From an uncultured Bacilli bacterium (GTDB lineage: Bacteria; Bacillota_I; Bacilli_A; RFN20; CAG-631), in the NCBI GenBank assembly GCA_947599835.1, contig CANQFQ010000006.1, positions 1 to 64,000 on the forward strand: a stretch of DNA of 64,000 nucleotides, given 5' to 3'. A program made the translations under genes and the position numbers. The notes beneath the pieces are model-generated. The model was not told the DNA's origin. It searched no databases and worked only from the letters and a program-made list of their open reading frames with translations. Positions 43,545 through 51,495 of this stretch are shown in pieces. Position 1 is the first letter of the stretch, and every line of letters starts with the position of its first letter.

Positions 43545-44291
43545 TTATTTTTTATAATCTTCTTGAGATTTAGGATGATAAGCGAGATGGCGTTTGTGTT
43601 CACTAATGCGATGTAAATATAATAATCTTTGCTTTTTATTTTCATCAACCGTTTTGCCTTTTAAGTATTTATCTAATTCTGCATAAGAAACACCAATTTC
43701 ATCTTCGTCAGTTTGTCCTTCATACAATCCTGCTGTAGGAGGACGAGAAATAATTGGTTCTGGTACACCAAGAAATTTAGCGGCTTCTATGACTTCACCT
43801 TTGGTTAAGTGAATAATGGGTGCAAAATCGACGCCTCCATCGCCATGTTTGGTAAAATAACCAATGTACCATTCATCAGCATTATCCGTACCAATAACTA
43901 AATAGTTTCTTGATTGTGCATACGCATATAACGTAACCATTCTTAAACGAACTTTCGTATTGCTTTTTGCATTTTTATAATTTATAGAAGATTCATTTTT
44001 AAAATTCGTTTCAAAAGAGTCCATCATAACGTCATAAGTATTAGACAAATCGACGACTTGGTAAGGAATATCAAATTTTTGACAAAGATCAATTCCAAGT
44101 TCTTGATCGATTGGCTTACTATGACAAGGTAAAATCAAGCCTAAGGTATCATTAGGAAAAGCTTTTTTTGCAAGAATTGCGACGACTGCAGAATCAATTC
44201 CCCCTGAAACACCAATAATTACTCCTTTTGCATGAGCATCATTCACGATTTTTCTAATCCATTGTACTAAATATTCTAAATAATCTTTCAT
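43545..44291 (-). CDS. nadE: NH3-dependent NAD+ synthetase
   Basis: NadE amidates deamido-NAD to NAD using ammonia. It has 248 residues. The PP-loop GVSGGIDSAVVA, GTDNADEWYIGYFTKHGDGGVDFAPI and the C-terminal ISEHKRHLAYHP fit the family. There is no N-terminal glutaminase domain. It is transcribed 14 nt after obgE. Bacillus nadE lies elsewhere, so the coupling to obgE is a local arrangement. Confidence 0.95.
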   Translation of the reverse strand: MKDYLEYLVQWIRKIVNDAHAKGVIIGVSGGIDSAVVAILAKKAFPNDTLGLILPCHSKPIDQELGIDLCQKFDIPYQVVDLSNTYDVMMDSFETNFKNESSINYKNAKSNTKVRLRMVTLYAYAQSRNYLVIGTDNADEWYIGYFTKHGDGGVDFAPIIHLTKGEVIEAAKFLGVPEPIISRPPTAGLYEGQTDEDEIGVSYAELDKYLKGKTVDENKKQRLLYLHRISEHKRHLAYHPKSQEDYKK

Positions 44292-44305
44292 TATTCAACG
44301 CACTC

Positions 44306-45577
44306 CTATTCATAATATTCGAATTCATATTCCACAATTTTTACAGTATCTCCTTCGCGAATTCCTGCTTGAACTAATTTTTCTTCGACGCCATTATACC
44401 GAAGAATTCTAAGAAATTTTAAAATTCCTTGATCAGTAGATAAATTACTTCGATGGTATAAAGCTTCCACTGGTTTTCCATAGACAATAAACATCCCGTT
44501 TTCTTGTTTTATTTTGCAAAATTCTTCTGGTTTATATTCATAAAGTTTATAATCAGCTTCATCAATATGAATAGGAAAAACAGGCGCCTTGTCTAATAAA
44601 TCGGAAATTTTGAGCATGAGTTCATTTACGTTTTGATGGGTTAATGCACTAATTTCAAAAATTGGAATATCATCGGTTAATTGCTTTTTAAATTCTTTTA
44701 AAAATAATTGCGCTTCTTCTTGATCCATTTTATTTGCAACAATAATTTGGCTACGCTTTAATAAATCTGGGTTAAAATTTTCTAATTCTTTTTTAATAAT
44801 TAAATAATCTTGATAGGGATCTCTACCTTCTGTTGCAGCCATATCAATGAGATGAACTAACACACGACATCGTTCCACATGTTGCAAAAATTGAAATCCC
44901 AAGCCTTTACCTTGACTTGCACCTTCAATAAGACCGGGAAGATCAGCGATAACAAAACTTTTTTGATTAGAAATGCGAACAACACCCAAATTTGGAGTTA
45001 AGGTTGTAAAATGATAAGCAGCGATTTCAGGCTTAGCTGCTGAAACAACGGATAATAATGTTGATTTTCCTACGGAAGGAAAACCAATTAAGCCTACATC
45101 TGCTAATAATTTTAATTCTAATCGGATTTTAAAATGTTCACCAGGTTCACCATTTTCTGCTATTTCAGGAGCTTGATGTCTTGAATTAGCAAAATGGCAA
45201 TTTCCTCTACCCCCACGTCCTCCTTTGGCTATAATGACTTGTTGACCTTCTTCGCTAATATCAGCAATGAAAAAATGGTTGAGTTCATCATAAATAATCG
45301 TGCCTAGGGGAACTTTAACATAAACATCTTCGCCTTTTTTTCCATAGCATTTCTTGCCCATTCCATTTTGCCCATGAGGTGCGGATATTTTTTGATGATA
45401 TCGAAAATCAATTAAAGTATTAATGGATCGTGATCCAACAAAAATGACATTGCCTCCGCGTCCTCCATCGCCACCGGCAGGTCCACCTTTTTCAATATAT
45501 TTTTCATGTCTAAAAGCAATTGCACCATTACCGCCGTTTCCAGCAATAACTTCAATAATCGCTTTATCTATAAACAT
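44306..45577 (-). CDS. obgE: GTPase Obg
   Basis: Obg is an essential GTPase for late 50S assembly and stress responses, and in Bacillus is needed for sporulation initiation. It has 423 residues. The glycine-rich Obg domain (GGNGAIAFRHEKYIEKGGPAGGDGGRGG) is followed by G1 GFPSVGKST, G3 DLPGLIEGAS, G4 NKMD and G5 SAL. A C-terminal OCT domain is present. ATG 45577 follows AAGGGAG; a longer in-frame extension upstream runs across a terminator and is not used. Confidence 0.96.
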   Translation of the reverse strand: MFIDKAIIEVIAGNGGNGAIAFRHEKYIEKGGPAGGDGGRGGNVIFVGSRSINTLIDFRYHQKISAPHGQNGMGKKCYGKKGEDVYVKVPLGTIIYDELNHFFIADISEEGQQVIIAKGGRGGRGNCHFANSRHQAPEIAENGEPGEHFKIRLELKLLADVGLIGFPSVGKSTLLSVVSAAKPEIAAYHFTTLTPNLGVVRISNQKSFVIADLPGLIEGASQGKGLGFQFLQHVERCRVLVHLIDMAATEGRDPYQDYLIIKKELENFNPDLLKRSQIIVANKMDQEEAQLFLKEFKKQLTDDIPIFEISALTHQNVNELMLKISDLLDKAPVFPIHIDEADYKLYEYKPEEFCKIKQENGMFIVYGKPVEALYHRSNLSTDQGILKFLRILRYNGVEEKLVQAGIREGDTVKIVEYEFEYYE

Positions 45578-45603
45578 GGTTGATCGGCTCCCTTCTAAAT
45601 AAC

Positions 45604-45627
45604 TAAAAAAAGCCCTTCTAGGGCTTT
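45604..45627 (-). terminator. Terminator or attenuator between rpmA and obgE
   Basis: On the minus strand AAAGCCCT-AGA-AGGGCTTT is followed by a T run. It separates the ribosomal-protein block from obgE. Spo0B, which lies here in Bacillus, is absent. Confidence 0.85.
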
Positions 45628-45639
45628 GACATACGACAA

Positions 45640-45930
45640 TTAAGCTGCTGCTTTTGGATAGCAAGAAACTTGCTTTCTATCTTTTCCTACACGTTCATAT
45701 TTTACAACTCCATCAACGGTAGTAAATAAAGTGTCATCTCCACCTTTTAAGACGTTTGTTCCAGGATATACTTTTGTACCCCGTTGACGATATAAGATGG
45801 AACCTGCTTTAGCAAATTGGCCATCAGCAACTTTAGCGCCTAAACGTTTTGAATGAGAATCTCTACCATTTTTAGTAGAACCAACACCTTTTTTAGATGC
45901 AAATAATTGCAAATTTAATTTTAATAACAT
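45640..45930 (-). CDS. rpmA: 50S ribosomal protein L27 with cleavable N-terminal extension
   Basis: L27 reaches the peptidyl-transferase centre through its N-terminus. It has 96 residues. It begins [25 protein letters not shown], the Firmicutes form in which the protease Prp cuts after the QLF so that the mature protein starts ASKKG. The prp gene is directly upstream. ATG 45930 follows GGAGGTG. Confidence 0.96.
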   Translation of the reverse strand: MLLKLNLQLFASKKGVGSTKNGRDSHSKRLGAKVADGQFAKAGSILYRQRGTKVYPGTNVLKGGDDTLFTTVDGVVKYERVGKDRKQVSCYPKAAA

Positions 45931-45931
45931 G

Positions 45932-46255
45932 TTATACACCTCCATGAATTTTAGTGATTTTAATATATTTTGGATATGATTCTTCCAATGTTTTTAATTG
46001 TGTAATCATCATGTTCAGCAATAATTGTAATTCATAAGAATCATGTTTGACTTCAATGAAAGAATAGCCATCTTTTAAATCAAAAAGAATATCTTCTTTC
46101 GTTAGTAAATCATCAATTGAATTGATAGAACCATATACGATAGCACTTACACCCGCACATACAATGTCTTTTCCATGAATGTTTTGATTTGCATGGCCTT
46201 GTATAAGTATAGAAGAAATAACATTTTCATTGAATGTTATTTTTATAGAAATCAT
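45932..46255 (-). CDS. prp: Ribosomal-processing cysteine protease Prp
   Basis: Prp removes the N-terminal extension of L27 and is essential in staphylococci. It has 107 residues (YsxB family). The catalytic dyad is visible as the His in QGHAN and the Cys in [10 protein letters not shown]. It lies between rplU and rpmA, one nt from the rpmA start, the conserved order in Firmicutes, consistent with processing of its neighbour's product. Confidence 0.93.
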   Translation of the reverse strand: MISIKITFNENVISSILIQGHANQNIHGKDIVCAGVSAIVYGSINSIDDLLTKEDILFDLKDGYSFIEVKHDSYELQLLLNMMITQLKTLEESYPKYIKITKIHGGV

Positions 46256-46260
46256 TGATT

Positions 46261-46575
46261 TTAGCCTTCAATATTAGTAACTTCAATTTGAGTATATGGT
46301 TGGCGATGACCTTTTAAGATGTGATAGTTCGATTTTGCTTTGTATTTAAAAACAAGAACTTTTTTACCTTTTCCATTTTTAATTACTTTAGCTGTAACTT
46401 TAGCACCATCTACATAAGGAGTTCCGACTTTAACTTTTCCATTTTCACCGACTAATAATACTTCTTCAAAAGTTACTTCGTTTCCTGCTTCAACATTAGG
46501 CAATTTTTCGATAAATAATTTATCTCCTACTTCAGCCTTTAATTGTTTTCCGCCAGTTTTAAAAATTGCATACAT
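46261..46575 (-). CDS. rplU: 50S ribosomal protein L21
   Basis: L21 is a 50S assembly protein that binds 23S rRNA. It has 104 residues, starting MYAIFKTGGKQLKAEVGDKL and ending KGHRQPYTQIEVTNIEG. ATG 46575 is behind CGGAGGTG; an in-frame ATG-like codon further upstream lies in the leader. First gene of the rplU-prp-rpmA block. Confidence 0.96.
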   Translation of the reverse strand: MYAIFKTGGKQLKAEVGDKLFIEKLPNVEAGNEVTFEEVLLVGENGKVKVGTPYVDGAKVTAKVIKNGKGKKVLVFKYKAKSNYHILKGHRQPYTQIEVTNIEG

Positions 46576-46579
46576 ATTT

Positions 46580-46688
46580 TTTACACCTCCGTTTAATTGT
46601 TGCTTTATGACTCGCCAAATACAGGTGGAAATCTTCACTTAATAACCTTTTTTGTGCGGTTGTACCCTAAAGCCTAAGGTGCAACACT
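46580..46688 (-). promoter_or_regulatory. L21 leader
   Basis: About 110 nt of untranslated leader lie between the promoter and rplU. It contains a short stem (ACCTT-AGGCTTT-AGGGT) and a longer pairing of GGT and ACC arms. A structured L21 leader at exactly this position is a known feature of Firmicutes. Confidence 0.55.
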
Positions 46689-46691
46689 GAA

Positions 46692-46720
46692 ATATTATCA
46701 AAAAAATAGGAAATAGTCAA
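46692..46720 (-). promoter_or_regulatory. Promoter of rplU-prp-rpmA
   Basis: On the minus strand TTGACT (46715-46720) and TAATAT (46692-46697) are separated by 17 bp. Confidence 0.75.
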
Positions 46721-46761
46721 TAATTTTTTATATATATTATATTAATTAATATAGGGCGATA

Positions 46762-47535
46762 TCATTGTTTTTTATTAGTATTATTTAATAATTTCATTGC
46801 AATTTTTTGATCATTTAGTATTATTCCGTTTTCAAATTTATAATTGTTTGTTTCTTTATACATTTCATAATTTTTAAGTATTTTAAATTTTTTGTGTTTC
46901 TTATTATAGGTTTTATAAATTAAGAATTTATGATATAAAATAGGAATTTCTTTTAAGTACATAAATTGCATAATAAAAAGAAAAATAGTGATTACGATTT
47001 GCGGGTTATAAAGATTGTATATTAATAAAAAAACAAAAAATACAATTGACAAAATTAACGATAGAATGAGTGTTTTTTTATACGATAAACGATATTGTAT
47101 AAGGCTATTTATAACTTGGTAACCATCTAAAGGATAAATAGGTAAAAGATTAAATAAATTAATCGCCATGTTTGCATTTTTTGAAAATAGGAATGTCGTG
47201 TAGCTTAATATATTTTTGTGGTACATTATATGAATTAACAATAAATTGACAAAAAACATGAAAGGTCCAAATAGATAGATAATACAAATTTGATATGATT
47301 TTAGATATTGTATTTCATCTATTTTAAGATTGAAACCAAATGGTAAAACTGTTATTTTTTTCACTTTCACCTTAAAAATTAGACAGGCAATAAGGTGTCC
47401 TAATTCATGAATAAAGGAAAGCGTTAAGAAAATAATTATTGGTTTAAATTGTCCTGTTAAAAAAGTTAAAAATAAAAGTAAAAATGTAGAAACTTTTACA
47501 TCAATGAAATCATTTATTTTGTATAATATCTTCAT
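46762..47535 (-). CDS. spoIVFB: Stage IV sporulation intramembrane protease SpoIVFB
   Basis: SpoIVFB is a membrane-embedded zinc protease (M50 family) that cuts pro-sigma-K in the mother cell. It has 257 residues and about six helices. The metal motif HELGH lies in the second helix (LTLSFIHELGHLIACLIF), followed by VLPFGFNLKIDE and NLLPIYPLDG, which supplies the third ligand. The start at 47535 (MKILYKINDF) aligns with Bacillus; it lies 26 nt inside spoIVFA. No strong ribosome binding site is seen, so coupling to spoIVFA is likely. Confidence 0.93.
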   Translation of the reverse strand: MKILYKINDFIDVKVSTFLLLFLTFLTGQFKPIIIFLTLSFIHELGHLIACLIFKVKVKKITVLPFGFNLKIDEIQYLKSYQICIIYLFGPFMFFVNLLLIHIMYHKNILSYTTFLFSKNANMAINLFNLLPIYPLDGYQVINSLIQYRLSYKKTLILSLILSIVFFVFLLIYNLYNPQIVITIFLFIMQFMYLKEIPILYHKFLIYKTYNKKHKKFKILKNYEMYKETNNYKFENGIILNDQKIAMKLLNNTNKKQ

Positions 47536-48133
47536 AGGAATATGTGACTTTATCTTTAATAAAATAAAGAGCAAATTCAGTTTCAAAATTTCCAAGCTGC
47601 GTATCACTTGTTACGCGATCATATTCTTTGACGAAGCAAGTGTCTAATTCTTCATAAATTCCTAAATAACTATTATCATGACGAACTATGATTTGATAAG
47701 TGCTCTCTTCATAATTAATACTTAAAACTGTACCACTAGAAAAGGAATAGGCTGTTTTATTATTATTGGTATAGTAAAAATCACTGACTCTAACAAATTT
47801 TGAATTTGCAGCTACTGGTAAATCATCGTTGTTTGTAGTTGTTTCTTTTTTTGTACCAAAAGAAAAGAAATTGGTCAATTGATTGCTAAATTTTATCATT
47901 TTTTGATTTATAGCGGTGAAATTTATATTTGTATGAAATAATCGATTAATAAAATTAGCATTTGGATCTTTGTATGCATAAATTAAAAAAGCTAGAATCA
48001 AACACAACACGCCCAATAAGCGATTTATTAATTTTAATGCGCTTTTCTTTTTTTGTTTTTTTTGATTTTTGTTTTCAAACTTCTCTTGCTTTCTTTCGTG
48101 AATACGTTGGTATATTTTTTCGTAATCTTCCAT
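47510..48133 (-). CDS. spoIVFA: Stage IV sporulation protein FA
   Basis: SpoIVFA tethers and inhibits SpoIVFB until proteases (SpoIVB, CtpB) cut it. It has 207 residues: a lysine-rich cytoplasmic N-terminus, one helix at about 45-63, an external linker, and a C-terminal LytM/M23-like domain (FSSGTVLSINYEESTYQIIVRHDN) that lacks the zinc histidines, typical of this protein. ATG 48133 is 8 nt behind GGGAGGA. It heads the spoIVF pair and lies only about 50 bp after the Tad-like operon. Confidence 0.9.
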   Translation of the reverse strand: MEDYEKIYQRIHERKQEKFENKNQKKQKKKSALKLINRLLGVLCLILAFLIYAYKDPNANFINRLFHTNINFTAINQKMIKFSNQLTNFFSFGTKKETTTNNDDLPVAANSKFVRVSDFYYTNNNKTAYSFSSGTVLSINYEESTYQIIVRHDNSYLGIYEELDTCFVKEYDRVTSDTQLGNFETEFALYFIKDKVTYSYEDIIQNK

Positions 48134-48168
48134 AAAAAAATCCTCCCTCATAAATTTTATGAAAGAGG
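48134..48168 (-). promoter_or_regulatory. SD-sequestering hairpin and sigma-E -10 before spoIVFA
   Basis: CCTCTTTCATAAA pairs with TTTATGAGGGAGG (13 bp, two G-U pairs), followed by seven T and then ATG. The stem contains the ribosome binding site. CATAAAAT, a good sigma-E -10, forms the top of the hairpin, 6 nt before GGGAGGA. No good -35 was found. It also serves as a terminator for the Tad-like operon. Confidence 0.55.
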
Positions 48169-48184
48169 AAATTTAAAAAGAACA

Positions 48185-48331
48185 TTAATCTGTACTTACT
48201 TGAAGCGATGATGTTTCATTTTCAATTCTTTCCCAAGTATTTTTTACCAGTGTTTTATATCCCATCACAATGGCACTAAATACACCTATAACAATTAAAA
48301 TACCTAATAATTGTGCTTTAAATTCTGACAT
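48185..48331 (-). CDS. Flp-like pilin candidate, 48 residues
   Basis: A 48-residue protein with one hydrophobic helix near its N-terminus (QLLGILIVIGVFSAIVM) followed by a short amphipathic tail (KTLVKNTWERIENETSSLQ), the layout and size of Flp major pilins. The usual G/x4-E-Y prepilin cleavage motif is not obvious; the glutamate is at residue 3. ATG 48331 is 6 nt behind GAGGTG, a good site. It is the last gene of the Tad-like operon. Confidence 0.6.
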   Translation of the reverse strand: MSEFKAQLLGILIVIGVFSAIVMGYKTLVKNTWERIENETSSLQVSTD

Positions 48332-48336
48332 TTATT

Positions 48337-48675
48337 TCACCTCTTTTGAAAAATTTCATATTTTTTAGTTATTTTACGATCAAAAGCACCATCAATGAAT
48401 AGTTTTGAATCATAATTTTTTACAAATAAAATTTTATAATGATAGCAATAATCTTGTAGTGTTCTTTCAATGTTAAACTCATCAATGTCATATTGTTCAA
48501 CAAAACTTTTAATTTCACTTTGGGTATAACCATTTTTTTGAATATAATTAACAATATTTAAGGTTTGTGTATTAAAAGTAGTTTCAAATGATTGATAAGC
48601 AAATATATCACTGCAAACCCCTAAAAATATCGATAAAAACAGAAAACTAAGAATTAAACCAATTTGATTAGACAA
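48337..48675 (-). CDS. TadE-like pilus protein
   Basis: A 112-residue protein with one N-terminal helix (QIGLILSFLFLSIFLGVCSDIFAYQ) followed by an extracellular domain. The pattern of helix, then F-A-Y-Q, then a helical continuation (SFETTFNTQTLNIVNYIQ) resembles TadE-family minor pilins. It starts 8 nt inside the end of tadC. The role of minor pseudopilins is to initiate or regulate pilus assembly. Assignment is by pattern and neighbours. Confidence 0.5.
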   Translation of the reverse strand: MSNQIGLILSFLFLSIFLGVCSDIFAYQSFETTFNTQTLNIVNYIQKNGYTQSEIKSFVEQYDIDEFNIERTLQDYCYHYKILFVKNYDSKLFIDGAFDRKITKKYEIFQKR

Positions 48676-49330
48676 GCCCGTTCACCCCAATTGATTGAAA
48701 AATAAATACGGAAAATAAGACGATAGCTAAAGCAGATAAAATAAGTGGAAATAAATAAAATTTTTCTAATGATTTAACCTCTTTTTCAACATATTCATTG
48801 ATTGCTTCGTCTTGAATTTGAAATAATGTATTTCCCATATTTTCTAATAATTGCGCATTTTTGGAATTTTCTTGTGATTGATATAGAATTAATATCATTT
48901 GCTTAATTTGAATGTTTTCAAATTGATTTGAAAATTCAATAAAGGGTTGAATAGAACTATCATTTTCAATATTTTCTATTAATTTTAATACATCATTTTT
49001 GATTGTTTCATCGACAAAATCTATGGTTTCTTTTAATGCATTGTATATAATCACTTTATTTTCAAGTAGATTAATTAAGTTCCGATAAAAACCAAAAAAT
49101 GCAATTTCTTTAGAAGCAATTAAATGATGGTATTTTTTTTCTAATTGAAAAATATGAAATAGAAAAATAGGAATAATAATCAATAAACTAAAAATACCTA
49201 TTTGATAATTTACAAAAAGAATCAATAATAAACTACAGATTCCTACGAGAGCTATTTTTAATATTAACGCTAAAATATTCTTTTTAAAGTCAATCTGTAA
49301 TTTATCACAATAAAGTCGATAGTTATTCAC
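48668..49330 (-). CDS. Type II/IV secretion F-domain membrane protein, TadC-like
   Basis: A 220-residue polytopic protein with about three helices (two near the N-terminus, one at the end, near 190-212). The central cytoplasmic part (FFGFYRNLINLLENKVIIYNALKETIDFV) is a type II secretion F domain. Tad systems use two such platform proteins, TadB and TadC; the preceding gene is the other. It is 3 nt after tadB. Confidence 0.7.
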   Translation of the reverse strand: MNNYRLYCDKLQIDFKKNILALILKIALVGICSLLLILFVNYQIGIFSLLIIIPIFLFHIFQLEKKYHHLIASKEIAFFGFYRNLINLLENKVIIYNALKETIDFVDETIKNDVLKLIENIENDSSIQPFIEFSNQFENIQIKQMILILYQSQENSKNAQLLENMGNTLFQIQDEAINEYVEKEVKSLEKFYLFPLILSALAIVLFSVFIFQSIGVNGLV

Positions 49331-49333
49331 ATT

Positions 49334-50014
49334 CTATAACCCCCTAATTTTATTTTGATAAAAGGTAATCCATAATTTTGCAAATGAGTATAATCCAATG
49401 ATTAGCATTAAGGCTAAACTTAATTTACAGATAGGATTATCGAGCATTTTTTCAAAATATTGTCCTAATCCTATTTTTAAAAACACGAGAACAAATATCC
49501 ATAGAAAATAGAGAACAAATAACTCAAATAATTTAACCTTTTTTTTCTTTTTTAGTTGCAAATAATGAACTTTTGTTTTTTGACATAGATCCGAAGGTGC
49601 CTTTGTTAATTTATAAAAATCTCCTCCATTATTTGTATAAAGCGTTAATGTATTAGCATATAGTTGAAAACCTATCAATGGGAAATTATTTGCGATATCT
49701 TCTACTTGTGTTGTAAATTCATCGCCGCTTAATCCCTGAAATTCATTTGAAAGATAGGCTTCTATGGCTTGATATCCTTCATAAACGTTTGGTGTAGAAA
49801 GCATTTGTACATTCATAAAATTAGTAAATTCATAAATTATCTCAATTTGATGATAAAAATTTTTATCTATTTTCTTATTTTTTAATACCCAAAATGTCAT
49901 TGAACCAGCAAATAAACTAATTAGTAATGCTAGGATCCAATCGTTAATAATGTAAAAACTTAGTAAGAAAGTTAAAGGAACGCTTAAAAAATATATTCCA
50001 TCTTTTTTATTCAT
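49334..50014 (-). CDS. Type II/IV secretion F-domain membrane protein, TadB-like
   Basis: A 226-residue protein with helices near 7-25, 28-47, 166-185 and 198-216. The middle (EFTNFMNVQMLSTPNVYEGYQAIEAYL) is a T2SF cytoplasmic domain. It probably forms the inner-membrane platform with the TadC-like protein and the CpaF ATPase. It overlaps cpaF by 8 nt. Confidence 0.7.
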   Translation of the reverse strand: MNKKDGIYFLSVPLTFLLSFYIINDWILALLISLFAGSMTFWVLKNKKIDKNFYHQIEIIYEFTNFMNVQMLSTPNVYEGYQAIEAYLSNEFQGLSGDEFTTQVEDIANNFPLIGFQLYANTLTLYTNNGGDFYKLTKAPSDLCQKTKVHYLQLKKKKKVKLFELFVLYFLWIFVLVFLKIGLGQYFEKMLDNPICKLSLALMLIIGLYSFAKLWITFYQNKIRGL

Positions 50015-51116
50015 TTTGTTCCTCCTTTATAAATTGAGAAATATCATTAAAATATTCTTTATTAAATTTTAATTTTTCAAATAAAAATGGACTCATTGTA
50101 CCATAGATTGCATCGTTATTATTTTTTATTTGATATAAAAAATTACAATTGTATCCATCTGTAGATGGGACATATTCGATAACTTCACTTATAAAACGAA
50201 TGATTTTATTGTTCTCAAAACGTTTTTCAATATGCAAACCAATTTTTAAGTTTTTTGCAATATCTTGTAACATATTTTGTTCGGTAAAATCAATATTTTT
50301 TTGAAATAATTTAATTAATCTATGCAAACTATTTTTTGCAGAATCACTATGTATTGTAGTTATCATAGGATGCCCTGTTGCAATCGATTGTACCAATTCA
50401 AACGCTTCATTGCCACGAGTTTCTGCGACGATAATCCAATCTGGATTATTTCTTAAAGAAGCTTTAATTAAATCATTTAAATTCTCAGTTTGATGACTAA
50501 TAATCCATGATGTAATATCGCGGTGGGGATATAATTCTTTTAAATAGGTTTCATAACTATCTTCAATAATGATTATACGATCATTTACATTCATTTTTGA
50601 AACTAAATATTTTTGTAATTCTGTTTTTCCACTACCGGTAATACCGCTAATAATTATGGATTGGTAATTTAATAATAATACTTTTAACAAATTATGGACT
50701 GCTTGTGGACAAAGTGTAGGATCATTTTCTTTAATTTTTAATATGGGTGCGATTTTTCTTAATGAAAATGTTACAACTTTTTCATTTTTACTACGTGCGA
50801 GTGACGGATGCATGGCATTTAGTCGATAATTACCAAATGAAACATCAAGTATGGGATTTTGCACCGAAAATGGTTGTAGGGAATAATTAGCAATCTGCTT
50901 GATCATTGAAAGAACTTCTTCATTATCCATTTCAATATTTAATTTAAATCTTCCAATTTCATTATCTTGGGCATAGAAATGATTGCCGTTATATTGAATA
51001 TCTGTTAAGGTATCGCTAAAATAATCTTTTAAAAAAGATGACTCTATGATTTCAACACATTTTTCAATATTTGCTTGTACAATGCCATTATTTTTAAACT
51101 CTTTCTTTAAGTTCAT
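50007..51116 (-). CDS. CpaF/TadA-type secretion ATPase
   Basis: A 369-residue type II/IV secretion ATPase. Walker A is GITGSGKT (158-165); the Asp box is IIIIEDSYET; the Walker B region is DWIIVAETRGNEAFE; and the His box follows (TGHPMITTIHS). It powers pilus assembly or secretion from the cytoplasmic side. It starts 23 nt inside the preceding minor-pilin gene. CpaF is the most reliable marker that this locus is a Tad-like machine. Confidence 0.9.
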   Translation of the reverse strand: MNLKKEFKNNGIVQANIEKCVEIIESSFLKDYFSDTLTDIQYNGNHFYAQDNEIGRFKLNIEMDNEEVLSMIKQIANYSLQPFSVQNPILDVSFGNYRLNAMHPSLARSKNEKVVTFSLRKIAPILKIKENDPTLCPQAVHNLLKVLLLNYQSIIISGITGSGKTELQKYLVSKMNVNDRIIIIEDSYETYLKELYPHRDITSWIISHQTENLNDLIKASLRNNPDWIIVAETRGNEAFELVQSIATGHPMITTIHSDSAKNSLHRLIKLFQKNIDFTEQNMLQDIAKNLKIGLHIEKRFENNKIIRFISEVIEYVPSTDGYNCNFLYQIKNNNDAIYGTMSPFLFEKLKFNKEYFNDISQFIKEEQNE

Positions 51117-51495
51117 ATCTCAAAATCCTTTCTTGTTCAAAATCCATGTATGTAATCATAATTTTAATTTGTACACTATTACAAGAGACGGGATATATCG
51201 AACAATTTCTTAATGTTTTTGCATCATAAAAATAGTAATAAAATTGAAAATCAAATTGTGGAAACGAATTTGTTAGTGTAGAACTTACATATGTTTTTAG
51301 TAAATCTTTATCGATTTCTATTGCTGAAAATCCTAATTCTCCAGCTTCAAGAACACTATCTAAATTTAGGCAATTATAAATCATTGACGTATCAATTAAA
51401 TAAGTAGCACTATTCATTTTATTTAAATGATTACCATTTAAAAAGATTTGCATGCATCCTAGCCATGCTAAAATTAAATAATAACAATTATGCAT
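51094..51495 (-). CDS. Pseudopilin-like protein of the Tad-like operon
   Basis: A 133-residue protein with a short N-terminal hydrophobic segment (YYLILAWLGCMQIFL) followed by a mixed external domain with four cysteines, two of them (CSIYPVSC) close enough to form a disulfide. The form suits a TadE/TadF-type minor pilin, but no family was recognised. Its ATG overlaps the stop of the 346-residue gene by one base, and its 3' end overlaps cpaF. Confidence 0.5.
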   Translation of the reverse strand: MHNCYYLILAWLGCMQIFLNGNHLNKMNSATYLIDTSMIYNCLNLDSVLEAGELGFSAIEIDKDLLKTYVSSTLTNSFPQFDFQFYYYFYDAKTLRNCSIYPVSCNSVQIKIMITYMDFEQERILRYELKERV

